Notes: a model not told the origin generated them from the sequence alone. A DNA stretch of 64,000 nucleotides from Petrolisthes cinctipes (GCA_033782935.1 JAWQEG010000631.1:144946-208945); one strand, 5' to 3'. Positions 11,716 to 23,722 are shown, counted from the stretch's first letter. A program made the numbers and translations.

Positions 11716-11784
11716 ATTCTTTTTGGTAAGGATTCTCCTCCATAAATTATTTATTTACGGTGGAGAATCCTTACCAAAAAGAAT
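11716..11784. repeat. Perfect 23-bp hairpin with 23-nt loop
   Basis: The arm at 11716-11738 is exactly complementary to 11762-11784; the arm contains TTTTTGGTAAGGATTCTCC. Pairing extends imperfectly outward for a few more bases. It could be a decayed MITE or a hairpin RNA source; no family is recognised. Confidence 0.9.
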
Positions 11785-12132
11785 AATTAAGCTGGAGAAA
11801 GTAATGAAAAAAAAGAGTATTATATAGGGCATCAAAATTTGGTGTTGCATGAATGAAGTTTGTTGCTCTCCGATCATTGCAGTTATCAATTTCTAATAAT
11901 GTGACAAAATATATATAAATAAAAATGAAATGCATAGCTTGGTCGACGTGGATTTTCCTGTTTCATCCTGCATTAAAACGTTTAGTGTTTGATTGAGACG
12001 TGAACTATTGATTATGGGATAAAAATTATATAGCCTTTCATAGCCAGTAACGCTTCTATTGGACTACAAAATTCATCTGATCCTTGGGAAGACGTAAATG
12101 AAGTAGGTCGTCGCTTTTAGATTAATAGGACC

Positions 12133-12270
12133 TTAATCTGAAGTAACTGATTCCTCCAAACTATTTCAAGCAACAGGCCACCATTATTGTTGGTCGTGTG
12201 GTCCTGTTTCATGGCATACTTTGGAGGAATCAAGGCGCTCTAATGTACCAAATGTGTATTACCCCCTTGA
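12133..12270 (+). mobile_element. MITE family B, internally deleted copy
   Basis: It starts at TTAA, but the outer arm segment GGGGGTAGTACAGTGTTGG is missing, so TTAA runs straight into TCTGAAGTAACTGATTCC. The core and right arm are good (TGGCATACTTTGGAGGAATC, then GTACCAAATGTGTATTAC) and it ends CCCCCTTGA. Confidence 0.82.
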
Positions 12271-12637
12271 TTGTTATTTCCACGGGTATTCTTGGGGATA
12301 AAAAAAAAAACACTAATTTCTTCTGCGTTTCACATATATAGTTTCAGGAAAAAGAACCACAAGAGAAGAAAAAAAATAGATATAACTGTCCTGATTTTCG
12401 TGTACCAAATTAACAACTGGAAAAAACAGAACAGATTTGGATACATTAAGTTACAGTTGCCTACACTTCCACCTTACACACACATCCATCTTATCTCCTC
12501 TTCACGTAAAGTTTGAATCCCGAAAATTTGGGATCCTGAATTCGAGGCAATATCACCAAAGATGGGAAACTACGATAGCGTCTCTCTGTACATGAAGAAG
12601 TCAAAGCTCTCTGCATCAAAGGAAAAGGGAAGATTGG

Positions 12638-12792
12638 TTAAGGGACCCTGTGATGTAGTCAGAAAATTGGAGGTTAGTGAGTCCTTCAAACATTGCCACG
12701 AAACACCACCTACATTGAAGGAGCTTGTTTCGTGGCAGAGTCAGGAGGAATTAGAAGCCACCAGGTTTCACACACGATCACAGGGTCCTTAT
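12638..12792 (+). mobile_element. MITE family A, copy 2
   Basis: TTAA then GGGACCCTGTGATGTAGTC at the left; CACGATCACAGGGTCC then TTAT at the right. The core ATTGCCACGAAACACC and TTTCGTGGCAGAGTCAGGAG is intact. The right TTAT is shared with the B element that follows, so the two are joined end to end. Confidence 0.92.
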
Positions 12793-12956
12793 GGGGGTAG
12801 TACAGTGTTGGTGATAAATCTGCACCAACTGATTTCTCTAAGCTATTCCAAGCAAAAGGCCCCCAATAATTTTGTTAATATGGTCCTGTTTCCCGGTATA
12901 CTTTGGAGGAATCAAAAGCGCTCTAATGTACCCAAAGTGTATTATTACCCATTTAA
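12789..12956 (+). mobile_element. MITE family B, abutting family A
   Basis: It begins at the TTAT shared with the preceding A element (TTAT then GGGGGTAGTACAGTGTTGG) and ends at TTAA (12953-12956). The core words ATTCCAAGCAAAAGG and TTTGGAGGAATC are present, with CCCGGTATA in place of CCTGGCATA. Confidence 0.88.
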
Positions 12957-13009
12957 TTAAGATAAGTGGGTACGGCAGGAATGGAGGAGACTTGCTATAG
13001 AAGAATTTT

Positions 13010-13174
13010 TTAAGAGGATAGTATACTTTTGATACAATGGAGCACCTTGATTCATCTAAAGAATGCCAGGAAACAGGACCAGATTAATACACAAAAATAA
13101 TGGTGGTTTGTTGCTTGGAATAGCTTTATGTAATCAGTTGCTCCAGATTTACTAACACGTTACTATTTCCTTAA
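13010..13174 (-). mobile_element. MITE family B, copy 4
   Basis: TTAA then GAGGATAGTATACTTTTG; the right end is ACGTTACTATTTCC then TTAA. The core AATGCCAGGAAACAGGACC and TTGCTTGGAATAG is preserved. It lies only about 50 bp from the preceding element. Confidence 0.87.
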
Positions 13175-13915
13175 TTAACTGGAGAGGAGACTACCGATAC
13201 GGCTTGAATATATCACTTAATTATGAATCGATTAATTCACTCATATCGTCAGAGAATTAATTGAATTAATTTTAACATGTAGACAAGGGATGATTTCTCC
13301 ATGAGATGTAGTATCGTTTAGTGTTACCCAAAGAAAAGTACAAAACTCTTCTCTCGTTGTTAAATGGCCAATGTAATATTATTTCATTAAGGTTAGCCCC
13401 TCAGTTGTGTTAATAAGCAGGAGTTAAGACTATTTACCATAACTTTCTGAACTGTAAACATATTGCGTAAGTGACTTATGATATTGGTGACGAATTAGTT
13501 ACTGATGACACCGACCTGCAGCACAAGACAGCAAACCATTCAGAGGTAATCTGCTTCAGGACACAGTTTGGAAGAATCAGCAGACTTCGACGACAACATC
13601 ACCGATCACCTAATTCATATATGTGCTTGTTAATAATTGAAAGAACTTTATAGACAAATATTTGCTTCATGAAAAATAAAAACATATATCCTTATCAATG
13701 AGAGTTGATGTGGTGGCTTTCTAATCGCTAGTCCTTTATGAAAAGTATGATCAGTACAAGAGAAAAAATTCACCAGGATTACTGTACATTCATCTTAGGG
13801 TGTATATCCAGGTCGACATACAATCATTTGTTATTTACGTAACTATGGATATCAAACGTCACTACTTGCCAGAAGAGATGAGGTGAGTTTCGTTGGTGTG
13901 AGTGTACTATACGTA
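13175..13915. other. AT-rich intergenic sequence
   Basis: No gene recognised. A 60-codon frame at 13471-13653 contains a weak echo of the MITE core (TTTGGAAGAATCAGCAG near 13567) and may be a very old element. Confidence 0.4.
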
Positions 13916-14137
13916 TGTACAGTTGCCAAAATATGAATTGCGACAACTTTTGATGGAATGTTAAGTACATTAATGTCCATAGTTATTTGTTGGCATCATA
14001 AGTATGTAATGGAATAGGGAACATACATTTCCTTTTATATTTACATACTTATGGTCCCTACAAATAGTTGTGGAAGATAATATGGTTAATGTTTCATCAA
14101 GATTTGTTGCAATTAATATTTTGGCAACTGTTGTACA
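13916..14137. mobile_element. Palindromic mariner-like MITE, ~220 bp
   Basis: The left end TACAGTTGCCAAAATATGAA pairs with the right end, which reads TTAATATTTTGGCAACTG then TTGTACA. TA flanks both CAGTTG-type termini. A second inner pair (CATAAGTATGTAA on the left; TTTACATACTTATGG on the right) makes nearly the whole element one long imperfect hairpin. It has no coding capacity. Confidence 0.8.
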
Positions 14138-17100
14138 TGAACCATTGTTTTCAACCCACACAGTTTACATTGTCATTGTTCTCAGTGACGTGTGCAGACG
14201 GAAGTATCGAAACATGACCTTAGCTGTCGTGTTGTCATCATTGTTCTCTTTACAACCAATCAACCAATCGGTCAATCAAATGCTGAAGGTCAGAGAAAAA
14301 GACGAAAATTATCTTGTTGACTGTGTAAAAATAATACTTCGCTTTTATGTATTACAACCATCGAGAAAAAATTACCGTAATTTATTTGAAAGACCTGTGT
14401 AATTAGACAAGCTAATGACCCAAGTAATATAAACAAGAGAAATGCAGATGATGTGGAAAATAAAATTATAACTTTCTTTGTTGCCTACAAATATATAATT
14501 ATGTACTGTCCTGTATATCTTCATTCTAAATATAACTATGAATCAAAAGTATAATGTATACGTTTATGTAGTATTTATGAACTATTTTTTAGCCACAACT
14601 GTTTTCCAAAATGCCAACTGAAGTCCAGATACACAGGCAGGCAACTATGAAACCTTGGGAGACACCATGACAAGCTATATATTACTATTTACTATTTCCT
14701 CTTTCATTACGATACATTCATCATGTCACAATAAATTTATTTTATATTGTATATTACTATATATTTATTTATTTTTTGTATTCGTCTTTTTTCAGCCACA
14801 CCTAACATTACTCTACTTATAAGGACACAGACACAGATTATCATTATTGTAGTTTCGTCTTTGCTCTCCCGAACGTTGACAATTAATTAATATGTTTCTA
14901 ATTCATGTAAAATCTGTGTGCTCCTTTATTAAATTTTCTAACGTTGGACACATTCTGCAATAATTGTGGGTATACATTCACACATCCTCACCGCTTCCCA
15001 CATTTTCACATGCTTACATAATTTATCTCAAATTGCTAAAGGGTTTATAAAATCTCACTATAAAACAACTATGTCGGTATTCCATCTCTTGACATATCTA
15101 TAGTTTCGAAGCAATGATGGGTTCTTGTCGTTTTCAAAATTATCAATATATCAGACTAGGAGTGACCTATATATCCATAACACAAACTATGATTATCGAA
15201 ACTTTTATCGAAACTCAGTGCCAAGGCTGGGACTCTCGAACCCTAAAATATGTTGTTGATAGAATGAATGACAATGGCGAGTAAAGATTGGGAGAAGATG
15301 ATGATAAAAAATATATGGGAAACTTTGGAATTACCTTATATATATTTAGTTTTTTGAGGTTATGATGGACTGAAAAAATACTTGTAATGAAAAAGATACT
15401 TGTATTTCCCGAATTGACAAAACATACCACAACGAAGACGAAGGAACAGAGTTAGTGAATGCAAAAACGTAAAAGTATATTCCAGCTGCAATGATTATTA
15501 CTCTAAAAGTTCTCAAAAGATATATAAACAGGAAGTGATTTTTTGTTACCTAATGTCTGCCATTTTACTGATGAGATATACTTACCTAAAATGATCAAGA
15601 TTAATACAGTATCTACTTAGTGGACTCGACATTCAATCAGTCTATCTTTAATCCATCAAAAGGATTATCAAAACATTCTGTTGCAAAATTCTGGGACAAT
15701 AATTCTCTGTTATTTGGGTTGGAGATTTTTTTCTACCGATTCTTCTCTGTCTCAATTTGACTTTCTCTTCTGCAGCCACTTAAAAGTAATTGCGAAAGCA
15801 TAATAAAAAAAACACAAAATAAAACAGGAACGGAAAAGAGACCAAAACAAAATGAATATGCTATCCATTTCACTTTGTGTGTGCTGAATATCCCTCACTC
15901 CCCAATTCCTACCATCATCCTTGTATGTTGTTGCCATCCTTTCACTATTAGAGATCTTCAAACACTTTCTTCTGAGTATATCCTTCACTCTGGTTATTGT
16001 TTGTATTTCCTTATGGTCCCATCTTCCCATAATTATATACCTTATTTCATACTGTAGGCCTCGCTTGTCCTAAAATAAACACCCTTCCAACACTACCACT
16101 GTTAGATTATAATTTTATCTCTTTTCTATCCACCATAAGACCACAACGCCACCCGAACATTTGATCAACAGTTTACCAGGCAATATATATAACTTCAAGA
16201 TCCCATATAAACTGTGACCACTACGTGTAACTGAATAAATATAATACAGTGTAATGTACATAATTTTATATTCTACTTCTAGTTCGATACGAATAATAAA
16301 ACTATGAGTTACTAATTTTAACCAAGGAGTGGATATTGTTCATAGACATAATTATTAATTATAATACATAATCCTCTAGAGACCCTGAAGTATTATTTCC
16401 ATTAACAGTTTCCGTCAAGTAAAGGAGACGAAGAGAAAGTTCAAGACGACTACACAAAAAGTAGGAAAATAAGTGTTAAAGTTGGATCGACTCGTTATAT
16501 ATAATATGTCCATTAAAGATGGCGGTTGCTTGTATTTTTGTTTGCTATGTCACTTGCCTGTAGGTTAATCTCGCTTACAACATGCATAAGGCAGTTGTCA
16601 AGATACTTGCATTACCATAGACTGATCTAACAATATCATGTATTGGTAAAAATGTAGTCTTTGTCTCATTTATTATTTATTTCTGTGAATAAAATACAAA
16701 CCAAAATAAACTATATGTAACACATATATTACTACATAAACATCTAATATATTTATGCAGTGGAATTTGTACTTAAAACATGCCAGTCATCATAAACTGA
16801 TTAATTTTCTCCCGGTAATAAAAATTAACACGTTTTATTTTCTTCTGATTTGTGCTATGACTTTTACTGAATCTTATACTTTATAGTTTTGTTTTTATCA
16901 TAAAGTCGGCCTGGTGACACTTTGCTCCACACAGTAAGTTACTCATCGTATAACACTGACCCTTGTTCTCACTCATCGGTATTCAAACTAACACTTCGGC
17001 AGTCATAATTTTAACACTCCTGTTTTACTAGCAGGATTGAAATAACATTGATCCTTTCTTTGCCACTTTTTTATTCGCTTGTTACAGTAAGGGACTTATA

Positions 17101-17620
17101 TTTCTTTGGCAACTAACATACCTCTTCTGCAAAAATGCGCTCTTCAGTTCCTTACACTCTTAGTCTGCTGCAAGCATTATTCTCCCGTCTTCAAATTCTA
17201 CTCCTTAACCATCAACAGGACCTTCCGTCATGAATAACTAACTTTCTCTGTGACAATAAAAATCCTATGCTGACATTATCACAACTCTATTGACACGTAT
17301 ATACTCCTCTTGCCCTGCATTAGCCCTTGCTTCTCTTCTATCCCTAATGTTTTTTTCCTCTGCAATAAGTACTCTTCCTTTTATATAATCTGGGCCCATG
17401 CATTTTGGCAGCTATTTCTGAAACTAACAACCTACTGCCTTTGCTTGTGACACTTGCACTCTGACACACTAGTTCTGACACTGGCACTCTTCTCCCAACA
17501 CTGGTTCTGGCACTCTGGATTTCGTGGCACTTTGGCAGGTTGGTGGGTCGGCACTCAGGGTGGAAGACAGAATGTATTGTGTGATTAACCATGTATGAGA
17601 CGCATACACTGGGGAAGGGG
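14138..17620. other. AT-rich intergenic sequence
   Basis: No gene, RNA gene or recognisable transposon seen. Short open frames (for example 15752-16030 on the minus strand) show no domain. One AAGATGGCGG word near 16519 matches a YY1/Pho-type site, but alone it is weak. The 16.9-17.6 kb part is C/T-rich. Confidence 0.5.
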
Positions 17621-17624
17621 AAGT

Positions 17625-17950
17625 GGAAGAGGACTGCATATGTGGAGGGAGAGGGTGGATGTAGAGGGAAACAGGAATGTGGAGGTAGAGAGTGAATGTG
17701 GAGGGAGAAAGTGGATGTAGAGGGAAGCAGGAATGTGGAGGTAGAGTGTGAATGTGGAGGGAGAAGGTGGATGTAGAGGGAAACTGGAATGTGGAGGTGG
17801 AGAGTGGATGTAAAGGGAAACTGGAATGTGGAGGTGGAGAGTGGATGTGGAAGGAAAGGGTTGATGTGGAGGGAAAGGTTGGATGTAGAAGGAAACAAGA
17901 ATGTGGAGATAGAGAGTGAATGATGTGGAAGGAGATGATGGATGTGAAGG
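17625..17950. repeat. Purine-rich minisatellite, 18-19 bp subunits
   Basis: Subunits of the type GTGGAGGTAGAGAGTGAAT, GTGGAGGGAGAAAGTGGAT and GTAGAGGGAAGCAGGAAT alternate. Together they form a 56-bp higher-order unit, with two clear full copies and several shortened ones. The 206- and 240-codon minus-strand frames through it are repeat artefacts rich in Ser, His and Pro. Confidence 0.9.
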
Positions 17951-18089
17951 AATACAGGGATTTGGAATGAGACTGAAATACTTCGATGAAGATGACTAGC
18001 GAGCGATGTTGTATGGTAGTGTGGATGTGAAAGAAGACAGGGATGTGGATGGGAAAGACTGGACACTTGGATGAAGAAGAAGAAGTCAT

Positions 18090-19070
18090 GCAGGGAATGT
18101 GTAAGTTAGAGGATTGAGGATATGTAATGTATTAATTTATATATTTGTTTATATAATGCGTTGCCAACACCTAAGTTTTATTTTGGTAAATGGGGTAAGG
18201 GTATAATGTGCTATAAATTTTCAAGAGAATCCCATGGCATATAAGCATAATTATTTTATTGATATTGGTAAAATAGTTTCACCTGCATTATTACACAGAT
18301 ATTTTTCTTTCGTTCCCTTATTAATCTTCTCTTGGTAATGAGGGCTTAGGTGTATAAATTCTGTACGTAAAATACATGAAGTAATGGTTTATCGAAACAT
18401 ATATTATAGAGTAATGGTATATCGGCACACATAATTTTAGATATTTTCGTAAGCATTTAAAAAACAATAATTATATAACAATAACTAAAGGGATATTTCA
18501 TATAATCCGTGTAAGAGTAAATGTTCCAATTAATTGTCGAGGTTGCCACACCGATTTTCTATTTTCACCAAGTATACAGTATTTTTTAGGTTATTACAAC
18601 ATAACCACCAATAATTATAATATGCCATTTTCCATAAGAATTTATTTTCAGTCTGAAATCACCTACTGTATTTCTCAAATAAGAATGATTTGCAAAACCT
18701 ATTTTAAATATTTTATATGTTTATGGCTATACCAGTACTAATCAGTTGCACTACCAACATTAATTTACATATATAACTAGATAATCACAGTAAAAAATAA
18801 TGTACAATCGCTTAATAAAAATCGCACAAAATCCATTCTAACGTTAACAAGTATATTTTCTGCAATGATGATGGGCTCTGATGGTTATTCAGCTACACAC
18901 AGTTCGCACTAGTTTTGTCACATACAAAATTAACTAGTCTAAATGTAAAAAAAAAAATAAAGTAAATCAATACAAAATTAAATATAATATAATATAATCA
19001 CCAGTGTCCAGAAGAAATCTCAAGACCTCTATTTTCTCGATCAGTGGGCTAGACTGAATATACACATTTT
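18090..19070. other. AT-rich intergenic sequence
   Basis: No gene or repeat family recognised. Confidence 0.5.
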
Positions 19071-19074
19071 TGTG

Positions 19075-19181
<107 letters not shown>

Positions 19182-19189
19182 TTTGAAAT

Positions 19190-19935
19190 GCCTGAGTTTT
19201 GTGATGATCTGCAGTTTGCATTGATCAAAGAGGCGGGAATTTCGAACATTTACTATAAGTGTTGATGTAATTCTTTTTTATAACATGTTGTTAGTAAGTA
19301 AATATCATTATTGATGGTTGACGTTTCTTTGACAATCTCCTGATGCCAATATATTTCCAGCAGACCTGAGATGTGATGAAACTCCAAAATTTATTGAGGT
19401 ATGTATATATGGTCATTTAGTATTTTACACTGATAAATGTATTAGGAACATACTCCTTGATTTATGTCAGGTAATAACGGGACACCTTGTATAGTTAATA
19501 TGGACAAAATAGTCTGCACTTTTCTTGCATTAATTAGTATTATATAGATTGTATTTACTGCACTGTACCGTACAACGTCTGAAACGTTGGAAAAGAATGA
19601 TAAATATTAATTTTACATGAATAACTATCCCCAGTCACCCAAACACACACACACAAAATAAAAAAATCCTATATTTGTTTGAAACTCTTATGAACTGAAT
19701 TAATCGTAATAAGAATTAAAACAAAATCTTTATCCCTCCAGCCTATAATTTCTTTATTTAAGGCACAACAGTACTCACTCAAGCCCATCATATCAGTTAT
19801 TAATTAATGACTTTGTTCACGACCTTCATACCTAATGTAAATAAAAAACATCAGAAAGTATACGACAAAATACATAGATGAAAAGCCAGGAGTAGAATTA
19901 AGCAGATCAGAATGGTAAACATTTTTTTTTTGTAT
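19190..19935. other. AT-rich intergenic sequence
   Basis: Nothing recognised apart from short A/T runs. Confidence 0.5.
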
Positions 19936-19939
19936 CCAT

Positions 19940-20106
19940 TTAAGGGGAGATTCTTTTATTGTTGAATTGAAAGGTCTCTGATTCCTCCAAGCTATGCCAA
20001 GAAACATATCCTCTCGTTAAAGTACCATTAAGGACGTCTGTTTTCTGGCATTGTGAAGAGGAATCAGTAGCCCTCCAATTTGCCAACTAAGAAAATCTCC
20101 CCTTAA
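19940..20106 (+). mobile_element. MITE family C, reference copy
   Basis: TTAA then GGGGAGATTCTTTTATTG on the left; the right end is CCAACTAAGAAAATCTCCCC then TTAA. The inner core is shared with families A and B: TCTGATTCCTCCAAGCTATG, CCAAGAAACA on the left arm; TCTGTTTTCTGGCATTGTG and GAGGAATCAGTAGCC on the right arm. The outer sequence between terminus and core (AATTGAAAGG) distinguishes it from B. Confidence 0.87.
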
Positions 20107-20235
20107 GACAATACCTATAGACATCATATACCTATCATTAGTGTACCTTTAAACGTCTTCAAAAAGTTACAGAACAAAATACACCATGAAGGTAAAATAG
20201 ACGAGGTGCCTGGAGCGATCAACAACACGACCCCT

Positions 20236-20582
20236 GACTTGATTAAGGTCCCACCACACTCAACAACACACTCAACAACAGACTCTGCCCCACCAAAAAA
20301 CAAACAACAGACTCAGCCTCACCAACAAACAACAGACTCAGCCTCACCAACAAACAAACAACAGATTCAGCCTCACTAACAAACAAACAACAGACTCAGC
20401 CTCAACAACAAACAACAGACTCAGCCTCAACAACAAACAACAGACTCAGCCTCACCAACAAACAAACAACAGACTCAGCCTCAACAACAAACAACAGACT
20501 CTGCCTCACCAACAAACAAACAGCAGACTCAGCCTCACCAACAAACAAACAACAGACTGAGCCTCACCAACAAACAACACCA
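20236..20582. repeat. Minisatellite, ~25-29 bp unit
   Basis: About thirteen copies of CAACAGACTCAGCCTCA followed by a variable number of CCAACAAACAA words. Length variation comes from gain or loss of CAAA. Confidence 0.93.
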
Positions 20583-20589
20583 TGAAGTC

Positions 20590-21180
20590 ACCTAAATAAA
20601 GGAAAAACTAAATGCAACTTGGTCATTTATTATCATCTTTGTGGGAATATTTTTGGAGAACAGTGAAAATTCCTGCTGCATATTACACATTAGGTTAACT
20701 TTTCTGAAGCCAAAATATTTAAACAGTATGTGATCTTAAGTCATCATGGTGGACTGAACTAGATTTATCCCTGTACTATCTATCCCATTGTTTCTTGCTG
20801 TTCTTTAATATCAATGCCCTTCAAAAAATGCATTCTAATTACAGTGAATAATTATACGAAAACGTAACCTAGGATAACTACTACGTGGTTTTTAGGGGCA
20901 ACGATCCCAGAGTGTTGAGGTATATAGTAATAGTAAACAAAGTACTTGTAAACGGGACACTCAGAAGGAGAAATACCAAGCGTCGTCTCCCATTTGCCTG
21001 CTATACTGTACCAAGCTCTAGTCACATGCATACAGCGGCCCCAGCGACTCACTACCACCGCCACTAGAGACATCCAATGTACCTAAAGATCAACGTACAC
21101 TCTAAAACCAACACCAGGACATCACAGAACCAGACACCCAAACCAAAACATTGCCCTTTGCAGCCAACAAGAAAGTCCCC
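20590..21180. other. Intergenic sequence, no gene seen
   Basis: Mixed composition. Two opposed 60-73 codon frames near 20852-21073 have no recognisable domain. Confidence 0.45.
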
Positions 21181-21214
21181 TCAACTTAATTTTCCCGGTC
21201 TATGGAAATCGACA

Positions 21215-21440
21215 AAAGAGGAGCAGCGGCATGCGTGGTGAGAGGAAAAACAGAGGCGAGAGGAGGAGGCTGCGGGAGGAGGGAGGGAGAGAGGGCGTAG
21301 GAGGTAGGGGGAGAGGAGGCGGCAGTGGGGGAGCCAGGAGAGTGAGTGAGAGAGAGAGAGAGAGAGAGCGGAAGAGCATTGGGCCGGCTGGGAGGCAGGG
21401 AGGGAGAGCGAGAGAGTGAGTTAGAGAGAGAGGGAAAGCG
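21215..21440. repeat. Purine-rich low-complexity block
   Basis: G/A-rich with GGAGGAGG and GAGAGAGAG words, and more CpG than the surrounding sequence. Confidence 0.8.
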
Positions 21441-21470
21441 CGAAGCTATTTTCCCACGATTGACTGGGGA

Positions 21471-21500
21471 GGCGGCCATGTTGGAACGTCCGCCATGTTG
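21471..21500 (+). promoter_or_regulatory. Pair of YY1/Pho-like GCCATGTT words
   Basis: GCCATGTT occurs at 21475-21482 and again at 21492-21499, inside a CpG-containing GC-rich patch (GGCGGCCATGTTGGAACGTC). GCCAT is the core of the YY1/Pleiohomeotic family site. The pair might mark a promoter or Polycomb-type element, but no gene start is identifiable nearby, so this is a weak call. Confidence 0.3.
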
Positions 21501-21539
21501 TGTGGTGCTCCGTGTGTGGGGGGGGGGGGGACTGGGGGT

Positions 21540-22020
21540 GAAGGGAAACCGGCCTACCCCCCCTTCGCTTCCCCTACAACCTTTCTCCTCCCTCCTTCTC
21601 TTTTTTCCCTACATTATTCTACCTGTGATGAACTGACCATTGCCAGCATCCAATGGGAAGCCGTGTATCTCTTCCAGTGGGAGGGAAAGGAAAGGGAGGG
21701 TGATGGAGGGTGATGGGAGGAGGGTATAGGGAGGGTATGGAGGGAAAGGAAGGATTATATGGAGAGATGGGACGGAGGGGAGACGAAAACATAGGAGGGA
21801 TGATGGCAGGCGAGGAAGGAGAAGGAAGGGATGGATGTGGTGGGGATGAGGGCCGGGGGAAGGAGAGGCGACGAAAGCATGAATGGTGAGACGGAGTGAG
21901 AGAAAAGAGGAGGGAGGGAAGGAGGGTTGAGGGGAGGTACATACACACACAAGAAGACATGACTGGAGAGGGAGAGGAGTGCTGGAGATCTGCTGCCCTC
22001 TATCTTCACATCTAAGCATC
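21540..22020. repeat. Pyrimidine then purine low-complexity blocks
   Basis: C/T-rich to about 21615, then strongly G/A-rich from about 21660 to 21985 with GGGAGG and GAGGGAAGG words. The long open frames on both strands are composition artefacts. Confidence 0.8.
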
Positions 22021-22420
22021 ATCTCTCACCCCCCTTACTCTTCCCTTCCACTCTCCACTCATGCTCTTCTCCACACATACATACACACACCACCACCTTC
22101 AGATTTCTCAGTTTGTGTTCGACGACCATACACGTCTTCCTTCACCCTCGTGTCTTAGTGAATGAAGACTTGCCGTGCCATAGACGTACACGCTACTTGT
22201 ATTCCTGAAGAGACAAGACGACGTACCCTGGGCGTGCTGAATAACGCGGCGTACTTAACATAATATAATTACATGACGCAGTGTACAGTACAGTACAGTA
22301 TACTTGGTCTGCTTAGCGTATATTTTCCGTGATTTTGGTCAATAGTAAAATCTCTATATGTTATTTGTCTTTCAATGAGTGATGTATTTTGTATTTGTTG
22401 CATATGTAATAGTGTACACA

Positions 22421-22516
22421 TTTTGTATGTATGTATGTATGTATGTATGTATTATATTCATGTATGTATGTATGTATGTATTATATTTTTGTACGTATGA
22501 ATGTATGTATGTAACT
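22421..22516. repeat. (TGTA)n tract, interrupted
   Basis: Three blocks of TATG/TGTA repeats separated by 'ttatattcatg'-like spacers. Confidence 0.9.
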
Positions 22517-22519
22517 ATT

Positions 22520-23175
22520 ATATCCATGACTTAATGTAAATATAATATTGTTTCTGGGTAAAACATAATATATTTTACAATTTTCAAAGGTAATGTATGT
22601 GTGCATAAAACAAAAAAAACTGGTCAGCTTTATTATTTATGTTATTAATTTTAATATGATTATAATTAATTTTTTACATTATGTACAGTACTCTTTGCAT
22701 ATCATAATATTTATAGTTTCATTATATAATGCTAAATTCATATTAATTAGTAAACACTAATATGATGAAGGGTTATTTCATTTTTAATTCAGTACATTTG
22801 TAACTATTTAGGTTATCCAAAACCATCATTCTAATCAATCAAATAATTGAAAATGGAAAATCAAGACATGATTTTTTATAGCTGTAAGAAATATTATATT
22901 AATTTAAAATATTAATAATCTCATCATTTGAGAGTTTGTTATTTTTTTATTTTTTTCATTCCACTCCATGACTTATTGGAGACATAAAAGAAATAATATC
23001 ACATTTACCTCAATCTTTCTCCTTAATCAAGTATATGGCTCTGATTAATTATGAACTGCTTAGCTTATAAATATATAACTTTACCCTGATCTTTAGCGTC
23101 CTCTTTTAAAAATAATACGGTATTATAGTTCTGACCACCAACATTTTTAGTAAAAAATAAATAAATAAATACATA
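22520..23175. other. AT-rich intergenic sequence
   Basis: No gene recognised. Confidence 0.5.
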
Positions 23176-23180
23176 AATAA

Positions 23181-23351
23181 TTAAGGGGAGAGTATACTTT
23201 TCGTACATTGGAGCGCCTTGATTCCTCCAAAGTATGCCAGGAAACAGACCCAGATGAAGAAAAATAATGGTATCCTGTTGCCTGGAATAGTTTGGAGGAA
23301 TCATTTGCTCCAGATTTACCACCCAAAACAATGTGCTATATGCCCCCATAA
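23181..23351 (-). mobile_element. MITE family B, copy 5
   Basis: TTAA then GGGGAGAGTATACTTTTCG; the core is GATTCCTCCAAAGTATGCC, AGGAAACAG and TGGAATAGTTTGGAGGAATC. The right end is CAATGTGCTATATGCCCCC then ATAA, a decayed TTAA. Confidence 0.9.
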
Positions 23352-23391
23352 ACTTCAATAACCAACACCTACAGACCCATAATTAATAAGC

Positions 23392-23548
23392 CTAAGGACC
23401 CTGTGATCATGTATGAGAATTATTGAAGGCTTCTGATTCCTCCTGACTATGCCACGAAACAACTCCTTCTATATAGGTGGCGTTTTGTGGCAATATTTGA
23501 AGGACTCATTTACCTCCAATTTTCTGACTACATCACAGGGTCTCTTAA
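23392..23548 (-). mobile_element. MITE family A, copy 3 (inverted)
   Basis: GGACCCTGTGATCATGTATG at the left and CTACATCACAGGGTCTC then TTAA at the right. The core is GATTCCTCCTGACTATGCCA, CGAAACA and TTTTGTGGCA. Its right flank is the dispersed repeat also found at 1100-1248. Confidence 0.92.
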
Positions 23549-23690
23549 TAGAAAATATACTAAATATAATCTTATCTTGTCCGTACTAATTTTTGACCAT
23601 GACCTCTTTCTTGACATTCAATAATTTTTTTTTTTTTTTTTGCAAACGTATTTCATTTCCCTTATTAACACTATTCAATTCTTAATGTGA
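23549..23690 (-). repeat. Dispersed repeat, inverse copy of 1100-1248
   Basis: Reverse-complement match to 1100-1248, nearly identical over the first 50-60 bp next to the MITE and more divergent further out, where a T-run (23623-23641) has expanded. Confidence 0.75.
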
Positions 23691-23722
23691 ATGTTACTAT
23701 AATGCAAAACAATAATTTGAAT

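Noticed and set aside
15215..15250. Possible tRNA/SINE B-box on the minus strand (GGGTTCGAGAGTCCC)
   Set aside because: Spacing differs from the B-box consensus, the T-arm does not pair and no A-box lies upstream.
17344..18089. 206- and 240-codon minus-strand frames with Ser/His/Pro repeats
   Set aside because: They follow the 18-19 bp minisatellite and lack any family signature or unique flank.
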